34,718 bases of DNA from Patescibacteria group bacterium (GCA_023474835.1 JAMCXQ010000034.1:1-34718), one strand, 5' to 3'. Counted from the stretch's first letter, positions 1-7,114 are shown. Numbers and translations are program-made. The notes: generated from the letters alone by a model not told the origin.

Positions 1-66
1 ACAAATCAACCAGTTTTGTTGAATATGGGAAAGTTGAAAGGTAAAAGAATTTTTAAGGAATTCTAA
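1..66 (+). CDS. C-terminal fragment of an upstream gene
   Basis: Reading frame 1 is open from the window edge to a TAA at 64-66. It encodes about 21 residues ending in a basic stretch (GKLKGKRIFKEF). The start lies outside the window, and the fragment is too short to name. The stop lies 55 bases before the next start, so it is probably the gene preceding the B3/B4 protein. The open frame could be chance. Confidence 0.4.
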   Translation, partial: TNQPVLLNMGKLKGKRIFKEF

Positions 67-121
67 TATGTTGACATAACCTGCCCAAATGTTGCGGAAG
101 ATCTGCCCTTTCCTTTTATTT

Positions 122-811
122 ATGGAATTAAAAATTCAAAAAGAGATATTTGAAACGTTTCCGGATTTTATTGCCGGCGTTATTTCAATAAAAGGGTGCG
201 ACAATCAAGGTGGCGTGCCCGAGATTGCCGAGCTTTTGAGAAAAACAGAGAAAAGCCAGATTGAAAAGTTTAGCGGGCTGGAATCGTTCAGCCAGCACCC
301 GCAGATTTTGGCTTGGCGCTCGTGCTATCGTAAATTCGGCGCTGACCCGCACCAATATCGCTGCTCGGTGGAGGCCTTGGTGCGCCGGGTTCTGAAAGGC
401 GGTCAATTGCCCAATATCAATAAACTGGTTGATTTGTATAATTATATTTCGCTTAAATATGTTTTGCCCTCTGGCGGAGAAGACGCGGACAAGGTAGCAG
501 GGGATTTGCTTTTGGGGTTTGCTGACGGTGCGGAGCAGTTTGTCCGGCTGGGGGGCGTTGAAAATGAACCGCCGCAAAAAGGCGAGGTGGTTTACAAAGA
601 CGAAAAGGGCGCGGTTTGCCGCAAATGGAACTGGAGAGAGGCCGACAGAACCAAGCTCACCGAACAAACGCGAAACGCCATAATTATGGTTGAGGCGCTT
701 TCCCCGGCCGTGAAAAGCGAAGTGGAAACCGCCACCGGCGAATTGGCCGGCTTAATCAAAAAACACTGCGGGGGCGAGGTTAATCTGTACCTTGTAGCCA
801 AAGATAGTTGA
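122..811 (+). CDS. B3/B4 tRNA-binding domain protein (PheRS beta-like)
   Basis: A 229-aa soluble protein resembling stand-alone B3/B4 domains, the module of the phenylalanyl-tRNA synthetase beta chain that edits mischarged tRNA. Supporting features are the N-terminal segment ending in FPDFIAGVISIKG, the central SWRSCYRKFGADPHQYRCS-like block (WRSCYRKFGADPHQYRCS, about residues 72-89), then NINKLVDLYNYISLKYVLPSGG and a late KWNWREADRTKLTE segment typical of the family. The ATG at 122 is preferred to one at 89 because family similarity starts at MELKIQKEIFE. Free-standing members are proposed to act in tRNA quality control or amino-acid metabolism, but the exact substrate is unknown. It is followed by its own terminator, so it seems to be the last gene of its transcript. 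Confidence 0.75.
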   Translation: MELKIQKEIFETFPDFIAGVISIKGCDNQGGVPEIAELLRKTEKSQIEKFSGLESFSQHPQILAWRSCYRKFGADPHQYRCSVEALVRRVLKGGQLPNINKLVDLYNYISLKYVLPSGGEDADKVAGDLLLGFADGAEQFVRLGGVENEPPQKGEVVYKDEKGAVCRKWNWREADRTKLTEQTRNAIIMVEALSPAVKSEVETATGELAGLIKKHCGGEVNLYLVAKDS

Positions 812-842
812 AGGCGAAAAAAATGAAAAGAACAGCGTCAAT

Positions 843-866
843 TCCCGCTTTTGCGGGGATTTTTTA
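843..866 (+). terminator. Rho-independent terminator
   Basis: TCCCGC, a TTTT loop and GCGGGGA are followed by TTTTTTATT. It lies 32 bases after the B3/B4 gene stop and before the promoter of the next gene. Confidence 0.85.
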
Positions 867-875
867 TTAAAGTTG

Positions 876-904
876 TTGCGAAAAAGAGATTTTTCGGTTA
901 TAAT
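876..904 (+). promoter_or_regulatory. Promoter of the zf-TFIIB gene (leaderless spacing)
   Basis: A -35-like TTGCGA (876-881), 17 bases and a perfect -10 TATAAT (899-904). The ATG at 911 lies where transcription should begin, so the mRNA is probably leaderless. Confidence 0.65.
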
Positions 905-910
905 ACCAAT

Positions 911-1444
911 ATGAATTGCCCGAATTGCCAAAATCAGGAATTGGAAAAGATTGTCTTTCACCAAACCAAGGTTGATTTCTGCGATAAGTGTTTGGGTATG
1001 TGGTTTGACGCGGATGAATTGAGGGCTGTGAAAGACGACAAAGATGAAAATCTGAAATGGCTTGACATTGATTTGTGGAAAGACGAAAAACAATTTCAAT
1101 TAAGCCAAAGCCAAAAGGCCTGCCCTAAAGACGGCAGTCCTATGTATGAAACGCAATACAACGATTCGGGCATTGGCGTGGATGTTTGCAATTTGTGCCG
1201 TGGAATTTGGCTTGACCGGGGGGAGTTCAAAAAAATCATTGATTATCTGAAAGAGAAAGCGTATTACGAAACCGCCTATCACTTTTGGAAAAATTTGGCA
1301 AAAGAAGTTTCCGAAGTTTTCATTGGCCCTCAAGGCCTCAAAGATGAAATAGCTGACGTTTTGATTTTGCTGAAAATTTTGAATTACAAATTTCTTGCCA
1401 AGCATCCCTATTCGGCAAATATAATCGCGTCGCTGCCAAAATAG
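911..1444 (+). CDS. Double zf-TFIIB zinc-ribbon protein
   Basis: A 177-aa protein with two zf-TFIIB-type zinc modules. The first is CPNC...CDKCLGMWFDADEL (residues 3-37). The second is CPKDGSPM...VDVCNLCRGIWLDRGEF (about 76-112). All eight cysteine positions expected for two treble-clef ribbons are present or have plausible substitutes. The remaining 60 residues are mostly helical and include a hydrophobic stretch (DVLILLKILNYKFL). Family members are small proteins of unknown function in many bacteria. The start at 911 is chosen because the first zinc motif begins at residue 3, and because an upstream alternative at 851 lies inside the terminator hairpin. It is transcribed alone from a strong -10 box. 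Confidence 0.85.
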   Translation: MNCPNCQNQELEKIVFHQTKVDFCDKCLGMWFDADELRAVKDDKDENLKWLDIDLWKDEKQFQLSQSQKACPKDGSPMYETQYNDSGIGVDVCNLCRGIWLDRGEFKKIIDYLKEKAYYETAYHFWKNLAKEVSEVFIGPQGLKDEIADVLILLKILNYKFLAKHPYSANIIASLPK

Positions 1445-1468
1445 GTAAATAAATAAAACCCAAAATCA

Positions 1469-1556
1469 GAAACCAGAATAACGAAAAAATACCCAATACC
1501 TAAATCCCAAAAATTAGGAATTGGGTATTAAAATATTTTTTCGGCATTCGGGTTTC
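1469..1556. repeat. Long imperfect inverted repeat upstream of lemA
   Basis: The 126-bp intergenic region is dominated by nested complementary arms. GAAACC (1469-1474) pairs with GGTTTC (1551-1556). CGAAAAAATA pairs with TATTTTTTCG, and ATACCCAAT pairs with ATTGGGTAT around an inner CCTAA/TTAGG. It could act as a bidirectional terminator, because T-runs follow the hairpin, or be a remnant of a small palindromic mobile element. Confidence 0.75.
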
Positions 1557-1570
1557 GGTATTTTTAAAAT

Positions 1571-2128
1571 ATGGCCATGATTTTTTACGCAATTATCGGC
1601 GTTATCGCCATTATTGTCATCTGGCTCATTGCCAGTTTCAACTCGCTTGTGCGCCTGAAAAACCAGTCGCAGGAGGCCTGGAGCGACATTAACGTTCAGT
1701 TAAAAAGAAGATACGATTTAATTCCCAATTTGGTGCAAACGGTCAAGGGATACGCGGCTCATGAAAAGCTGGTTTTTGAAAACGTCACCCAGGCAAGGGC
1801 TGCGGCAATCAACGCCCAAACGGTTGCCCAAAAAACGCAAACCGAAAATGTTTTGTCGGGCGCTTTAAAATCGCTGTTCGCTGTGGCGGAAGCGTATCCG
1901 CAATTGCAGGCATCGGTGAATTTTCTGGAACTGCAAAGGGAATTGACCGACACCGAAGACAAAGTCCAGGCGGCCCGAAGGTTTTATAACGGCAATGTGC
2001 GGGATTTGGCGATTAAAATTGAAAGTTTCCCGTCGAACATCGTGGCCGGCGCTTTTCTTTTCAAGAAAATGGAGCTGTTTGAGCTGGAAGAAACAGCAGC
2101 CAAAGAGCCGCCCAAAGTGCAGTTTTAA
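1571..2128 (+). CDS. lemA: LemA family membrane protein
   Basis: A 185-aa LemA protein. An N-terminal membrane helix (residues 3-24, IFYAIIGVIAIIVIWLIASF) leads into a periplasmic helical domain with the family block NQSQEAWSDINVQLKRRYDLIPNLV, then an AYPQLQAS..FLELQRELTDTEDKVQAARRFYN segment and a C-terminal FPSNIVAGAF motif. Length and motif order are normal. LemA proteins are frequently encoded beside HtpX-type proteases, and htpX lies 547 bases downstream here, though a toxin-antitoxin pair intervenes. The start context is AAAATATGG without a Shine-Dalgarno; a second ATG two codons later is equally possible. The biochemical role is not firmly established. Confidence 0.95.
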   Translation: MAMIFYAIIGVIAIIVIWLIASFNSLVRLKNQSQEAWSDINVQLKRRYDLIPNLVQTVKGYAAHEKLVFENVTQARAAAINAQTVAQKTQTENVLSGALKSLFAVAEAYPQLQASVNFLELQRELTDTEDKVQAARRFYNGNVRDLAIKIESFPSNIVAGAFLFKKMELFELEETAAKEPPKVQF

Positions 2129-2146
2129 TTTTTTGAGCGGCAAATT

Positions 2147-2174
2147 TTGACTTTTTGACTGTTTGATGTAGAAT
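2147..2174 (+). promoter_or_regulatory. Promoter of the toxin-antitoxin pair
   Basis: TTGACT (2147-2152), a 16-bp spacer and TAGAAT (2169-2174). Predicted transcription starts about 5 bases before the antitoxin ATG. The pair therefore has its own promoter, separate from lemA. Confidence 0.65.
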
Positions 2175-2185
2175 AAAAAAGAAAT

Positions 2186-2392
2186 ATGGAACAACAAATT
2201 GTTTTTGAAAAAAAGAAAAATCAGGTTGTTTTGGATAGCCGTTCTTTTTTTGCCCTGCAGCAAAAAGCCGCTTTTTTGGCTGGTATTTTAGATTTTATTG
2301 AAGATAAAGCCCTGGGCTATTTGATGAAGGAAACAGAAAACGAAGAAAACATTTCTTTGAAAGAAGCCAAAAAAATAGCTCGGGGGTTTTAA
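2186..2392 (+). CDS. Putative antitoxin of a RelE-type module
   Basis: A 68-aa acidic, helical protein immediately upstream (7-base gap) of a RelE/ParE-like toxin gene. No DNA-binding motif is clear. The order antitoxin-toxin, the small size and a C-terminal amphipathic tail (LKEAKKIARGF) fit the usual type II arrangement, in which the antitoxin wraps the toxin and represses the shared promoter. The functional call rests mainly on position. It has its own TTGACT/TAGAAT promoter, with the start only about 5 bases after the predicted transcript start. Confidence 0.6.
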   Translation: MEQQIVFEKKKNQVVLDSRSFFALQQKAAFLAGILDFIEDKALGYLMKETENEENISLKEAKKIARGF

Positions 2393-2399
2393 TCGCAGA

Positions 2400-2672
2400 A
2401 TGATAGTATTTTTTAAGAAAACTTTTCTTAAAGATTTTGCCAGATTGCCTCAAAATATTCGGGCGGAAGTCAAAGAGATTTGTTTTGACGTTTTTCCGAA
2501 AACTAAAAATTTGAGCGAATTTAAGGATTTTCCCTTCCGTAAAATGGAGGGTTTTCAATTTTATTGGCGTATTAAAGTGAAAGATTTTCGGATTGGTTTT
2601 AAAAAAACCGACGGGGAAGTTGTTTTTATGCGGGTTTTGTCAAGAAAGGACATCTACAAACTTTTTCCTTAA
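2400..2672 (+). CDS. RelE/ParE-family toxin
   Basis: A 90-aa protein with the RelE/ParE fold signature: N-terminal helices (FKKTFLKDFARLPQNIRAEVKEICFDVFP), then strands containing WRIKVKDFRIGFKKTDGEVVFMRVLSRKDIYKLFP. The R-I-x(3)-D-x-R-I-G-F and V-L-x-R-K-D-I-Y-K-x-F-P endings are the recognisable parts. RelE relatives cut mRNA on the ribosome; ParE relatives poison gyrase. The sequence does not settle which applies, although the late R/K-D-I-Y motif favours RelE-like members. It ends 3 bases before htpX, so readthrough could co-express it with htpX. Confidence 0.85.
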   Translation: MIVFFKKTFLKDFARLPQNIRAEVKEICFDVFPKTKNLSEFKDFPFRKMEGFQFYWRIKVKDFRIGFKKTDGEVVFMRVLSRKDIYKLFP

Positions 2673-2675
2673 AAT

Positions 2676-3578
2676 ATGGCAACATTATACAGCCAAGCCA
2701 ATTCCAATATCCGCAAGACCTGGGTTTTAATGTCCGCCTTTTTTGTTTTTATTATTTTTCTGGGCTGGCTTTTGAGCCGGTATTTCCAGGGTCCGGCTAT
2801 TTTGTATTTTGCCGTGTTTTTGAGCGTTTTGATGTCCGTGGCTTCCTACTGGTGGAGCGATAAAATCGTTTTATCAATGGTCAAGGCCAAGCCGATTGCG
2901 GAAAAAGACAATCAGGAACTTTACCATATCGTGGAAAACCTTTGCATTGCCAGTGGTTTGCAAATGCCCAAAATTTACATTATACCCGAAGCCCAGGCAA
3001 ATGCTTTTGCCACAGGCAGGGACGAGAAGCACGCGGTAGTGGCGGTTTCGGCCGGGCTTTTGCAGAAATTAAATAAAACGGAATTGGAAGGAGTGATTAG
3101 CCACGAGTTGAGCCACATAAAAAACAAAGACACGCTGTTGCAGGCGGTTGTCGTGATTTTGGTGGGGGCGGTGGCCATAACGGCCGACTTCTTTTTGCGC
3201 TTTGGCACGGTTGCCCGAATGTCCGATGACGAGGATTCCAAAGTCGGCTTAATTTTTATGGTTTTGGGTTTGATAGCGGCGATTTTGGCACCCATAGCCG
3301 CCACCCTGATTCAACTGGCGATTTCCAGGAAAAGAGAATTTTTGGCGGACGCTTCCGGCGCCCTGCTGACCCGTTATCCGGAAGGATTGGCAAGCGCTTT
3401 GGAAAAAATATCAGCCGACCCAACGCCAATGCAAAAAGTCAATAATTCAACCGCCCATTTGTTTATCAGTTCGCCTTTCAAAGGCCGGCAAAAAACAACT
3501 TGGCTTGTTAAATTATTTATGACCCATCCGCCCGTTGAAGAAAGGGTAAGAGCCCTAAGGGGTTTGGGGATAAAATAA
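2676..3578 (+). CDS. htpX: HtpX-like M48 zinc metalloprotease
   Basis: A 300-aa membrane protease. Two N-terminal membrane helices (about 18-36 and 42-60) precede the catalytic region with the HExxH motif H143-ELS-H147 in ISHELSHIKNKD. Two more membrane segments follow (about 155-175 and 190-213). The third zinc ligand should be the glutamate in KREFLADASGA. Length, topology and the C-terminal PPVEERVRAL segment are normal. HtpX degrades misfolded inner-membrane proteins. The start context is AAAATATGG. It lies only 3 bases behind the toxin gene. Confidence 0.96.
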   Translation: MATLYSQANSNIRKTWVLMSAFFVFIIFLGWLLSRYFQGPAILYFAVFLSVLMSVASYWWSDKIVLSMVKAKPIAEKDNQELYHIVENLCIASGLQMPKIYIIPEAQANAFATGRDEKHAVVAVSAGLLQKLNKTELEGVISHELSHIKNKDTLLQAVVVILVGAVAITADFFLRFGTVARMSDDEDSKVGLIFMVLGLIAAILAPIAATLIQLAISRKREFLADASGALLTRYPEGLASALEKISADPTPMQKVNNSTAHLFISSPFKGRQKTTWLVKLFMTHPPVEERVRALRGLGIK

Positions 3579-3627
3579 TCTTTGACATTGATTTTCTGTT
3601 CTTTTTTGTTAAGATATAAAAAACATT

Positions 3628-3876
3628 ATGGCTGTGAAAGCAATGGGAAACAATTTAATAAATGTTTCTGAAAAATTATTGAAAGGACAGGGCGGCGCAG
3701 TGATTTTGGGATTGAAGCAGTATAAAGAATTTTTGAAATACGAAATGGAAAAAGAGCGCATTGATGAAACTATTCGCGACGGGCTGGCCGCAAAAAAGAA
3801 AGGGGAAACTGAAACTATGGAAAGTTTTCTTAAAAAAGATTATCCGCAGCTATATGCAGATGTCTGGGGGATATAA
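3628..3876 (+). CDS. Antitoxin-like protein without a partner toxin
   Basis: An 82-aa protein resembling Phd/RelB-type antitoxins. It starts with NLINVSEKLLKGQGGAVILGLKQYKEFLKYE, a short strand-helix DNA-binding-like segment. A charged helix follows (KERIDETIRDGLAAKKKGETETMESFL), of the kind that binds a toxin. No toxin-sized gene follows; a terminator comes 47 bases later. It may be an orphan antitoxin, a regulator, or one half of a decayed pair. TTGATT, 16 bases and TAAGAT lie just upstream. Translation may start at 3628 or at the ATG at 3643. Confidence 0.65.
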   Translation: MAVKAMGNNLINVSEKLLKGQGGAVILGLKQYKEFLKYEMEKERIDETIRDGLAAKKKGETETMESFLKKDYPQLYADVWGI

Positions 3877-3923
3877 AGAACATTGGTTTTTTGGATAAAT
3901 TTTGATTTCAGGGTAAAATTTAT

Positions 3924-3953
3924 CTTCCTTTCAGACAAGGAAGTTTTGTTTTT
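3924..3953 (+). terminator. Rho-independent terminator
   Basis: CTTCCTT, a TCAGAC loop and AAGGAAG are followed by TTTTGTTTTT. It separates the antitoxin-like gene from tRNA-Ser. Confidence 0.85.
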
Positions 3954-3993
3954 AGAAGCTGGAATCCATGATATGTATCGCTAGTTCCAATGA

Positions 3994-4078
3994 GGTGGGG
4001 TACGAAAGTGGCTTAATCGAACGGCCTGGAGCGCCGTGCCCCGTAAGGGGCTCGTGGGTTCGAATCCCACCCCCACCG
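3994..4078 (+). tRNA. tRNA-Ser (GGA anticodon)
   Basis: The acceptor stem GGTGGGG pairs with CCCCACC. The anticodon stem ACGGC/GCCGT encloses the 7-base loop CTGGAGC, giving anticodon GGA. A class II variable arm (GCCCC GTAA GGGGC) follows, then the T arm GTGGG TTCGAAT CCCAC and discriminator G. The long variable arm and G discriminator agree with serine. CCA is not encoded; GCAAAA follows directly. Confidence 0.97.
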
Positions 4079-4218
4079 CAAAATAATGAGCGAAGCGAAT
4101 ATATTTTGCGAGAGGGGAGCGAGCCAACTGCTTGGCTCGCGAAGGGATTCGAAGGGCGAGCCATGCCCCGTCCCAAACGGGGCCGCGAGCCCAGGGCGTA
4201 AATCCCATCCCCACCGCA
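4079..4218 (+). repeat. Structured insert with decayed tRNA-Ser 3' end
   Basis: The segment after tRNA-Ser contains several hairpins. CGCAAAATA pairs with TATTTTTGCG-like TATTTTGCG (4077-4110). GCGAGCC-AACTGCTT-GGCTCGC spans 4119-4140. GCCCCGT pairs with ACGGGGC at 4165-4183. It ends in AATCCCATCCCCACCGCA (4201-4218), which matches the real tRNA 3' end plus flank (4063-4080) with one mismatch. Bases from about 4163 resemble a degraded variable arm, T arm and acceptor strand. The hairpin core recurs next to tRNA-Asn at 27.2 kb. Confidence 0.7.
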
Positions 4219-4249
4219 GAATATAATCTTGTTAAAAAATTTTTATTTT

Positions 4250-5884
4250 ATGACCACCAAATACATTTTTGTTTCGGGCGGAGTGATTTCCAGTTTGGGC
4301 AAGGGAATCACCGCCGCTTCCATAGCCAATCTTTTGCAGGCCAAGGGCTACAAAACCACCAATGTCAAGTGCGAAATGTACGTCAACATTGACGCGGGCA
4401 CCATACGGCCAACCGAGCACGGCGAAGTTTTCGTGACCGGCGACGGCATTGAAACCGACCAGGACATCGGCTCATACGAAAGGTTTTTGGGCTTTGACTT
4501 GGGAAAAGAAAACTTTTTAACCACCGGCCAAATTTATCAGGAGGTTATCAAAAGAGAAAGAAACCTGGAATACGACGGCGAAGATGTTGAAGTGGTGCCG
4601 CACGTGCCCGAAGAAATAATCCGCCGTATAAAAGAAGCGGGCGAAAAAGCCAAAGCCGAATTTGTCATTGCGGAGCTTGGGGGCACGGTGGGGGAGTACC
4701 AGGGCGTTTTGTTTTTGGAAGCCAACCGGATGATGAAGCTGAAAAATCCCAAAGACATAATGCATATTCATGTTTCTTATCTGCCCATTCCTTCAACAGT
4801 GGGGGAAATGAAAACTAAACCGGTGCAGTATTCGGTGCGCACTTTGAACGCCGCGGGCATTCAGCCGGATTTCGTGGTTGGCCGGGCAGAAAAGCCGATG
4901 GACGACAAAAGAAAAGAAAAAATTTCGCTTTTTTGCGGGGTGCCCAAAGGAAACGTCATTTCCAACCCCGACGTTTCGTCAATTTACGAAGTGCCTTTGG
5001 TTTTGGAAGAGCAGAAAATGGCGGATAAAATCCTGGCTTATTTTGGCAAAAAGCCCCGAAAAAACGATTTAACGAAATGGAAAAACCTGGTCAAAAAAAT
5101 AAAAACGGTTTCAAACGAACTCAAAATCGGCATTGTCGGCAAATATTTTCAAACCGGTGATTTCACTTTGGAGGATTCCTATGTTTCAATAATTGAGGCG
5201 ATAAAGCACGCCTGCTGGGTGTGCGGGGTTAAGCCGAAAATCCAGTGGTTGGCCAGCGAAAAATACGAAAAAGACGGCTCGTCGGTGGCCGAGCTGAAAG
5301 AATACAGCGGCGTGATTGTGCCGGGCGGTTATGGCTCGCGGGGCACTTCGGGCAAAATTTTAGCCATTGAATATTTACGCAAAAACAAAATCCCGTTTCT
5401 GGGCCTGTGCTATGGAATGCAGCTGGCAGTGGTTGAATTCAGCCGCAATGTCGCCGCGTTTTCGGGCGCCAACACCACGGAAATTGACCCGAAAACGCCT
5501 CGTGCGGTTATCTGCTTAATGAGCGAGCAAAAGGAACTTTTGAGAAACAGGCAATACGGCGACACCCAGCGTTTGGGCAATTACGACTGCGAAATCACGC
5601 CGGGCACTTTGGCAAGCCGGGCTTACAAAAAACAAAACATTGTTGAACGCCACCGCCACCGCTACGAATTTAACAACAAATACCGCGATGTTCTGCAAAA
5701 CAAAGGTTTGGTTATAAGCGGCATAAATCCGCAAAGAAATTTAGTGGAGATTATTGAACTGAAAAATCACCCGTTTTTCCTGGGCACGCAGTTCCATCCG
5801 GAATTTAAGTCCCGGCCGCTTGACCCCCATCCCTTGTTTGTGGAATTTGTCAAAGCGAGCAAAAGCCGCGAAATTAGCAGGTAA
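4250..5884 (+). CDS. pyrG: CTP synthase
   Basis: A 544-aa CTP synthase, which makes CTP from UTP, ATP and glutamine. The N-terminal amidoligase domain begins YIFVSGGVISSLGKGI, and its substrate-binding segments include the PTEHGEVFVTGDGIETDQDIGSYERF region. The C-terminal glutaminase domain has the nucleophile C387 in GLCYGMQL and H516/E518 in QFHPEF, completing the triad. Length is normal. The ATG at 4250 is preferred over a TTG at 4229 because the family starts at this point. A TATAAT at 4222-4227 would give a leader of about 16 bases. That box directly abuts the duplicated tRNA end, so the insert may have reshaped this promoter. Confidence 0.98.
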   Translation: MTTKYIFVSGGVISSLGKGITAASIANLLQAKGYKTTNVKCEMYVNIDAGTIRPTEHGEVFVTGDGIETDQDIGSYERFLGFDLGKENFLTTGQIYQEVIKRERNLEYDGEDVEVVPHVPEEIIRRIKEAGEKAKAEFVIAELGGTVGEYQGVLFLEANRMMKLKNPKDIMHIHVSYLPIPSTVGEMKTKPVQYSVRTLNAAGIQPDFVVGRAEKPMDDKRKEKISLFCGVPKGNVISNPDVSSIYEVPLVLEEQKMADKILAYFGKKPRKNDLTKWKNLVKKIKTVSNELKIGIVGKYFQTGDFTLEDSYVSIIEAIKHACWVCGVKPKIQWLASEKYEKDGSSVAELKEYSGVIVPGGYGSRGTSGKILAIEYLRKNKIPFLGLCYGMQLAVVEFSRNVAAFSGANTTEIDPKTPRAVICLMSEQKELLRNRQYGDTQRLGNYDCEITPGTLASRAYKKQNIVERHRHRYEFNNKYRDVLQNKGLVISGINPQRNLVEIIELKNHPFFLGTQFHPEFKSRPLDPHPLFVEFVKASKSREISR

Positions 5885-5888
5885 ATTT

Positions 5889-6278
5889 ATGGATTTTTCT
5901 TTGTCAAAAAGAATTCAAAAAGCCCCAAAACCTGTCAGCGACAGCCAGCCGGCTGGAAAGCCGGACTTCCAAAGGCCGCGGGTTTCAAAAAACATTTTTG
6001 GCGTGAGCGGTTTTGCTTCGCGGCTGAAAATGCAAAAAAGTTTGGCAAAATCATACAGCGAAATAAAAAAAGTGCCGGTTTGGAAAATTGACAAAACCAA
6101 AGAACAGGAAATTTTTCAGCAGTTTTTCCCCGATAAAACCCAGAAACCGTTTTTCAGGAAGCCGGATGTTGCGGAAAACCTGCGTTCGTGGAGTAAAGAA
6201 AAAATCTGGGCAAAAGGCAGGCAAAAAGCCGACCTGATTGAAAAAATCCAAATCCTCAAAAAAGCCAGCGGAGTTTAA
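5889..6278 (+). CDS. Small basic protein of unknown function
   Basis: A 129-aa lysine-rich, low-hydrophobicity protein that I do not recognise. It has no membrane segment or cysteine motif. Residues 18-38 (SQPAGKPDFQRPRVSKN) lie on a GC-rich palindromic patch (CCAGCCGGCTGG at 5945-5956). The C-terminal half (WSKEKIWAKGRQKADLIEKIQILKKASGV) is predicted helical. It starts 4 bases after pyrG in the context AATTTATGG and is probably co-transcribed. Its stop codon overlaps the left end of a perfect 44-bp palindrome. It is supported as a gene by tight packing and lack of a better frame. Confidence 0.6.
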   Translation: MDFSLSKRIQKAPKPVSDSQPAGKPDFQRPRVSKNIFGVSGFASRLKMQKSLAKSYSEIKKVPVWKIDKTKEQEIFQQFFPDKTQKPFFRKPDVAENLRSWSKEKIWAKGRQKADLIEKIQILKKASGV

Positions 6279-6319
6279 GCGTTTCAAGCTGCGCCTTAAG
6301 GCGCAGCTTGAAACGCTTA
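6276..6319. repeat. Perfect 44-bp palindrome between two genes
   Basis: Bases 6276-6297 are exactly complementary to 6298-6319, centred on TTAA, with arms GCGTTTCAAGCTGCGCC and GGCGCAGCTTGAAACGC. It begins at the stop codon of the unknown gene and ends 9 bases before recO. CTATTTTTA follows, so it may terminate or pause transcription, but the absent loop and perfect symmetry are unusual for a simple terminator. Confidence 0.9.
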
Positions 6320-6328
6320 CCTATTTTT

Positions 6329-7114
6329 ATGGCATACCAGCATTACAGAACCAGGGCGATTTTTCTGGCGAAAGAAGACAGGGTTGAGGCGGACCAGATT
6401 TTTTTTGTTTATACAGCCGACTTGGGGAAGCTGGAAATAACCGGCAAGGCAATCCGCAAGATAGATTCAAAGCTGCGTTCGGGCGCTGGTTTGTTTTATT
6501 ATTCGGAAATTGAATTTGTGCAGGGCAAAAACCAAAAAACATTAACCGACGCGGTTTTAATTGATAAATTCCAGAACGTTTTGAACGAGCCGGCAAAGTT
6601 ATCCATTGCCGCCCAAATCTGCCAAATCGCCCATTCCCTGCTCGGTTTCGAGCAGCCTGATGAAAAGGTTTGGGTCTTGCTCTTGTTTTCTTTGCAGGGT
6701 TTGGGAAACTTACCACTTACCGCTTACAGCTTACAGCTTACTTACTATTATTTTTTTTGGAATTTGCTCACTTTGTCGGGTTATTCTCCTCAGCTGCGTT
6801 TTTGCGCCGTTTGCAATAAAAAACTTATGCCTGAAACGTTTTTTTTCTCGCCGGGGGAGGGCGGAGTGGTTTGCTGGCAGTGTTTTGGAAAAATAAGAAA
6901 AGCAAGGGAGCAATGCTTGAAAGAGCAGGGGATAAACGGGTTAAAAGCAAAAGACATACTGGCCAAAGAGGCCCTGGAAATTACCGTTGGAGCCGTGAAA
7001 ATTTTACGACTGATTTTAGACGCGCGGTTTAATCCGATAAAGCAGGTTATGGGGGAGGCAAAGGACTTTGAAAACCTGCGCCAAATCACCGAACTGCAAA
7101 AAGAATTTTCATAA
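6329..7114 (+). CDS. recO: DNA repair protein RecO
   Basis: A 261-aa RecO, the recombination mediator that helps load RecA at gaps with RecF/RecR. The N-terminal OB-fold begins YRTRAIFLAKEDRVEADQIFFVYTADLGKLEI. The C-terminal part has a four-cysteine zinc site (CAVCNKK...GGVVCWQC) followed by the helical IRLILDARFNPIKQ-like end. The ATG at 6329 fits the family start; an earlier ATG at 6308 lies inside the palindrome. An odd insert-like stretch, LPLTAYSLQLTYYYFF, is encoded by tandem copies of a 7-base unit (CTTACNN). A terminator follows at 7161. Confidence 0.88.
   Translation: MAYQHYRTRAIFLAKEDRVEADQIFFVYTADLGKLEITGKAIRKIDSKLRSGAGLFYYSEIEFVQGKNQKTLTDAVLIDKFQNVLNEPAKLSIAAQICQIAHSLLGFEQPDEKVWVLLLFSLQGLGNLPLTAYSLQLTYYYFFWNLLTLSGYSPQLRFCAVCNKKLMPETFFFSPGEGGVVCWQCFGKIRKAREQCLKEQGINGLKAKDILAKEALEITVGAVKILRLILDARFNPIKQVMGEAKDFENLRQITELQKEFS
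6709..6743 (+). repeat. 7-bp tandem repeat inside recO
   Basis: Copies of CTTAC begin at 6709, 6716, 6723, 6730 and 6737, giving the unit CTTACCA, CTTACCG, CTTACAG, CTTACAG, CTTAC. The 7-base period is not a multiple of three, so gain or loss of one copy would shift the recO frame. Confidence 0.85.

Noticed and set aside
851-910. Upstream start extending the zf-TFIIB protein by 20 residues
   Set aside because: It begins inside a terminator hairpin, and the added residues do not match the family.
3952-4392. Several overlapping open frames across tRNA-Ser and its downstream insert
   Set aside because: They run through the tRNA and hairpins on both strands, lack family similarity, and one only reads a shifted frame of pyrG.
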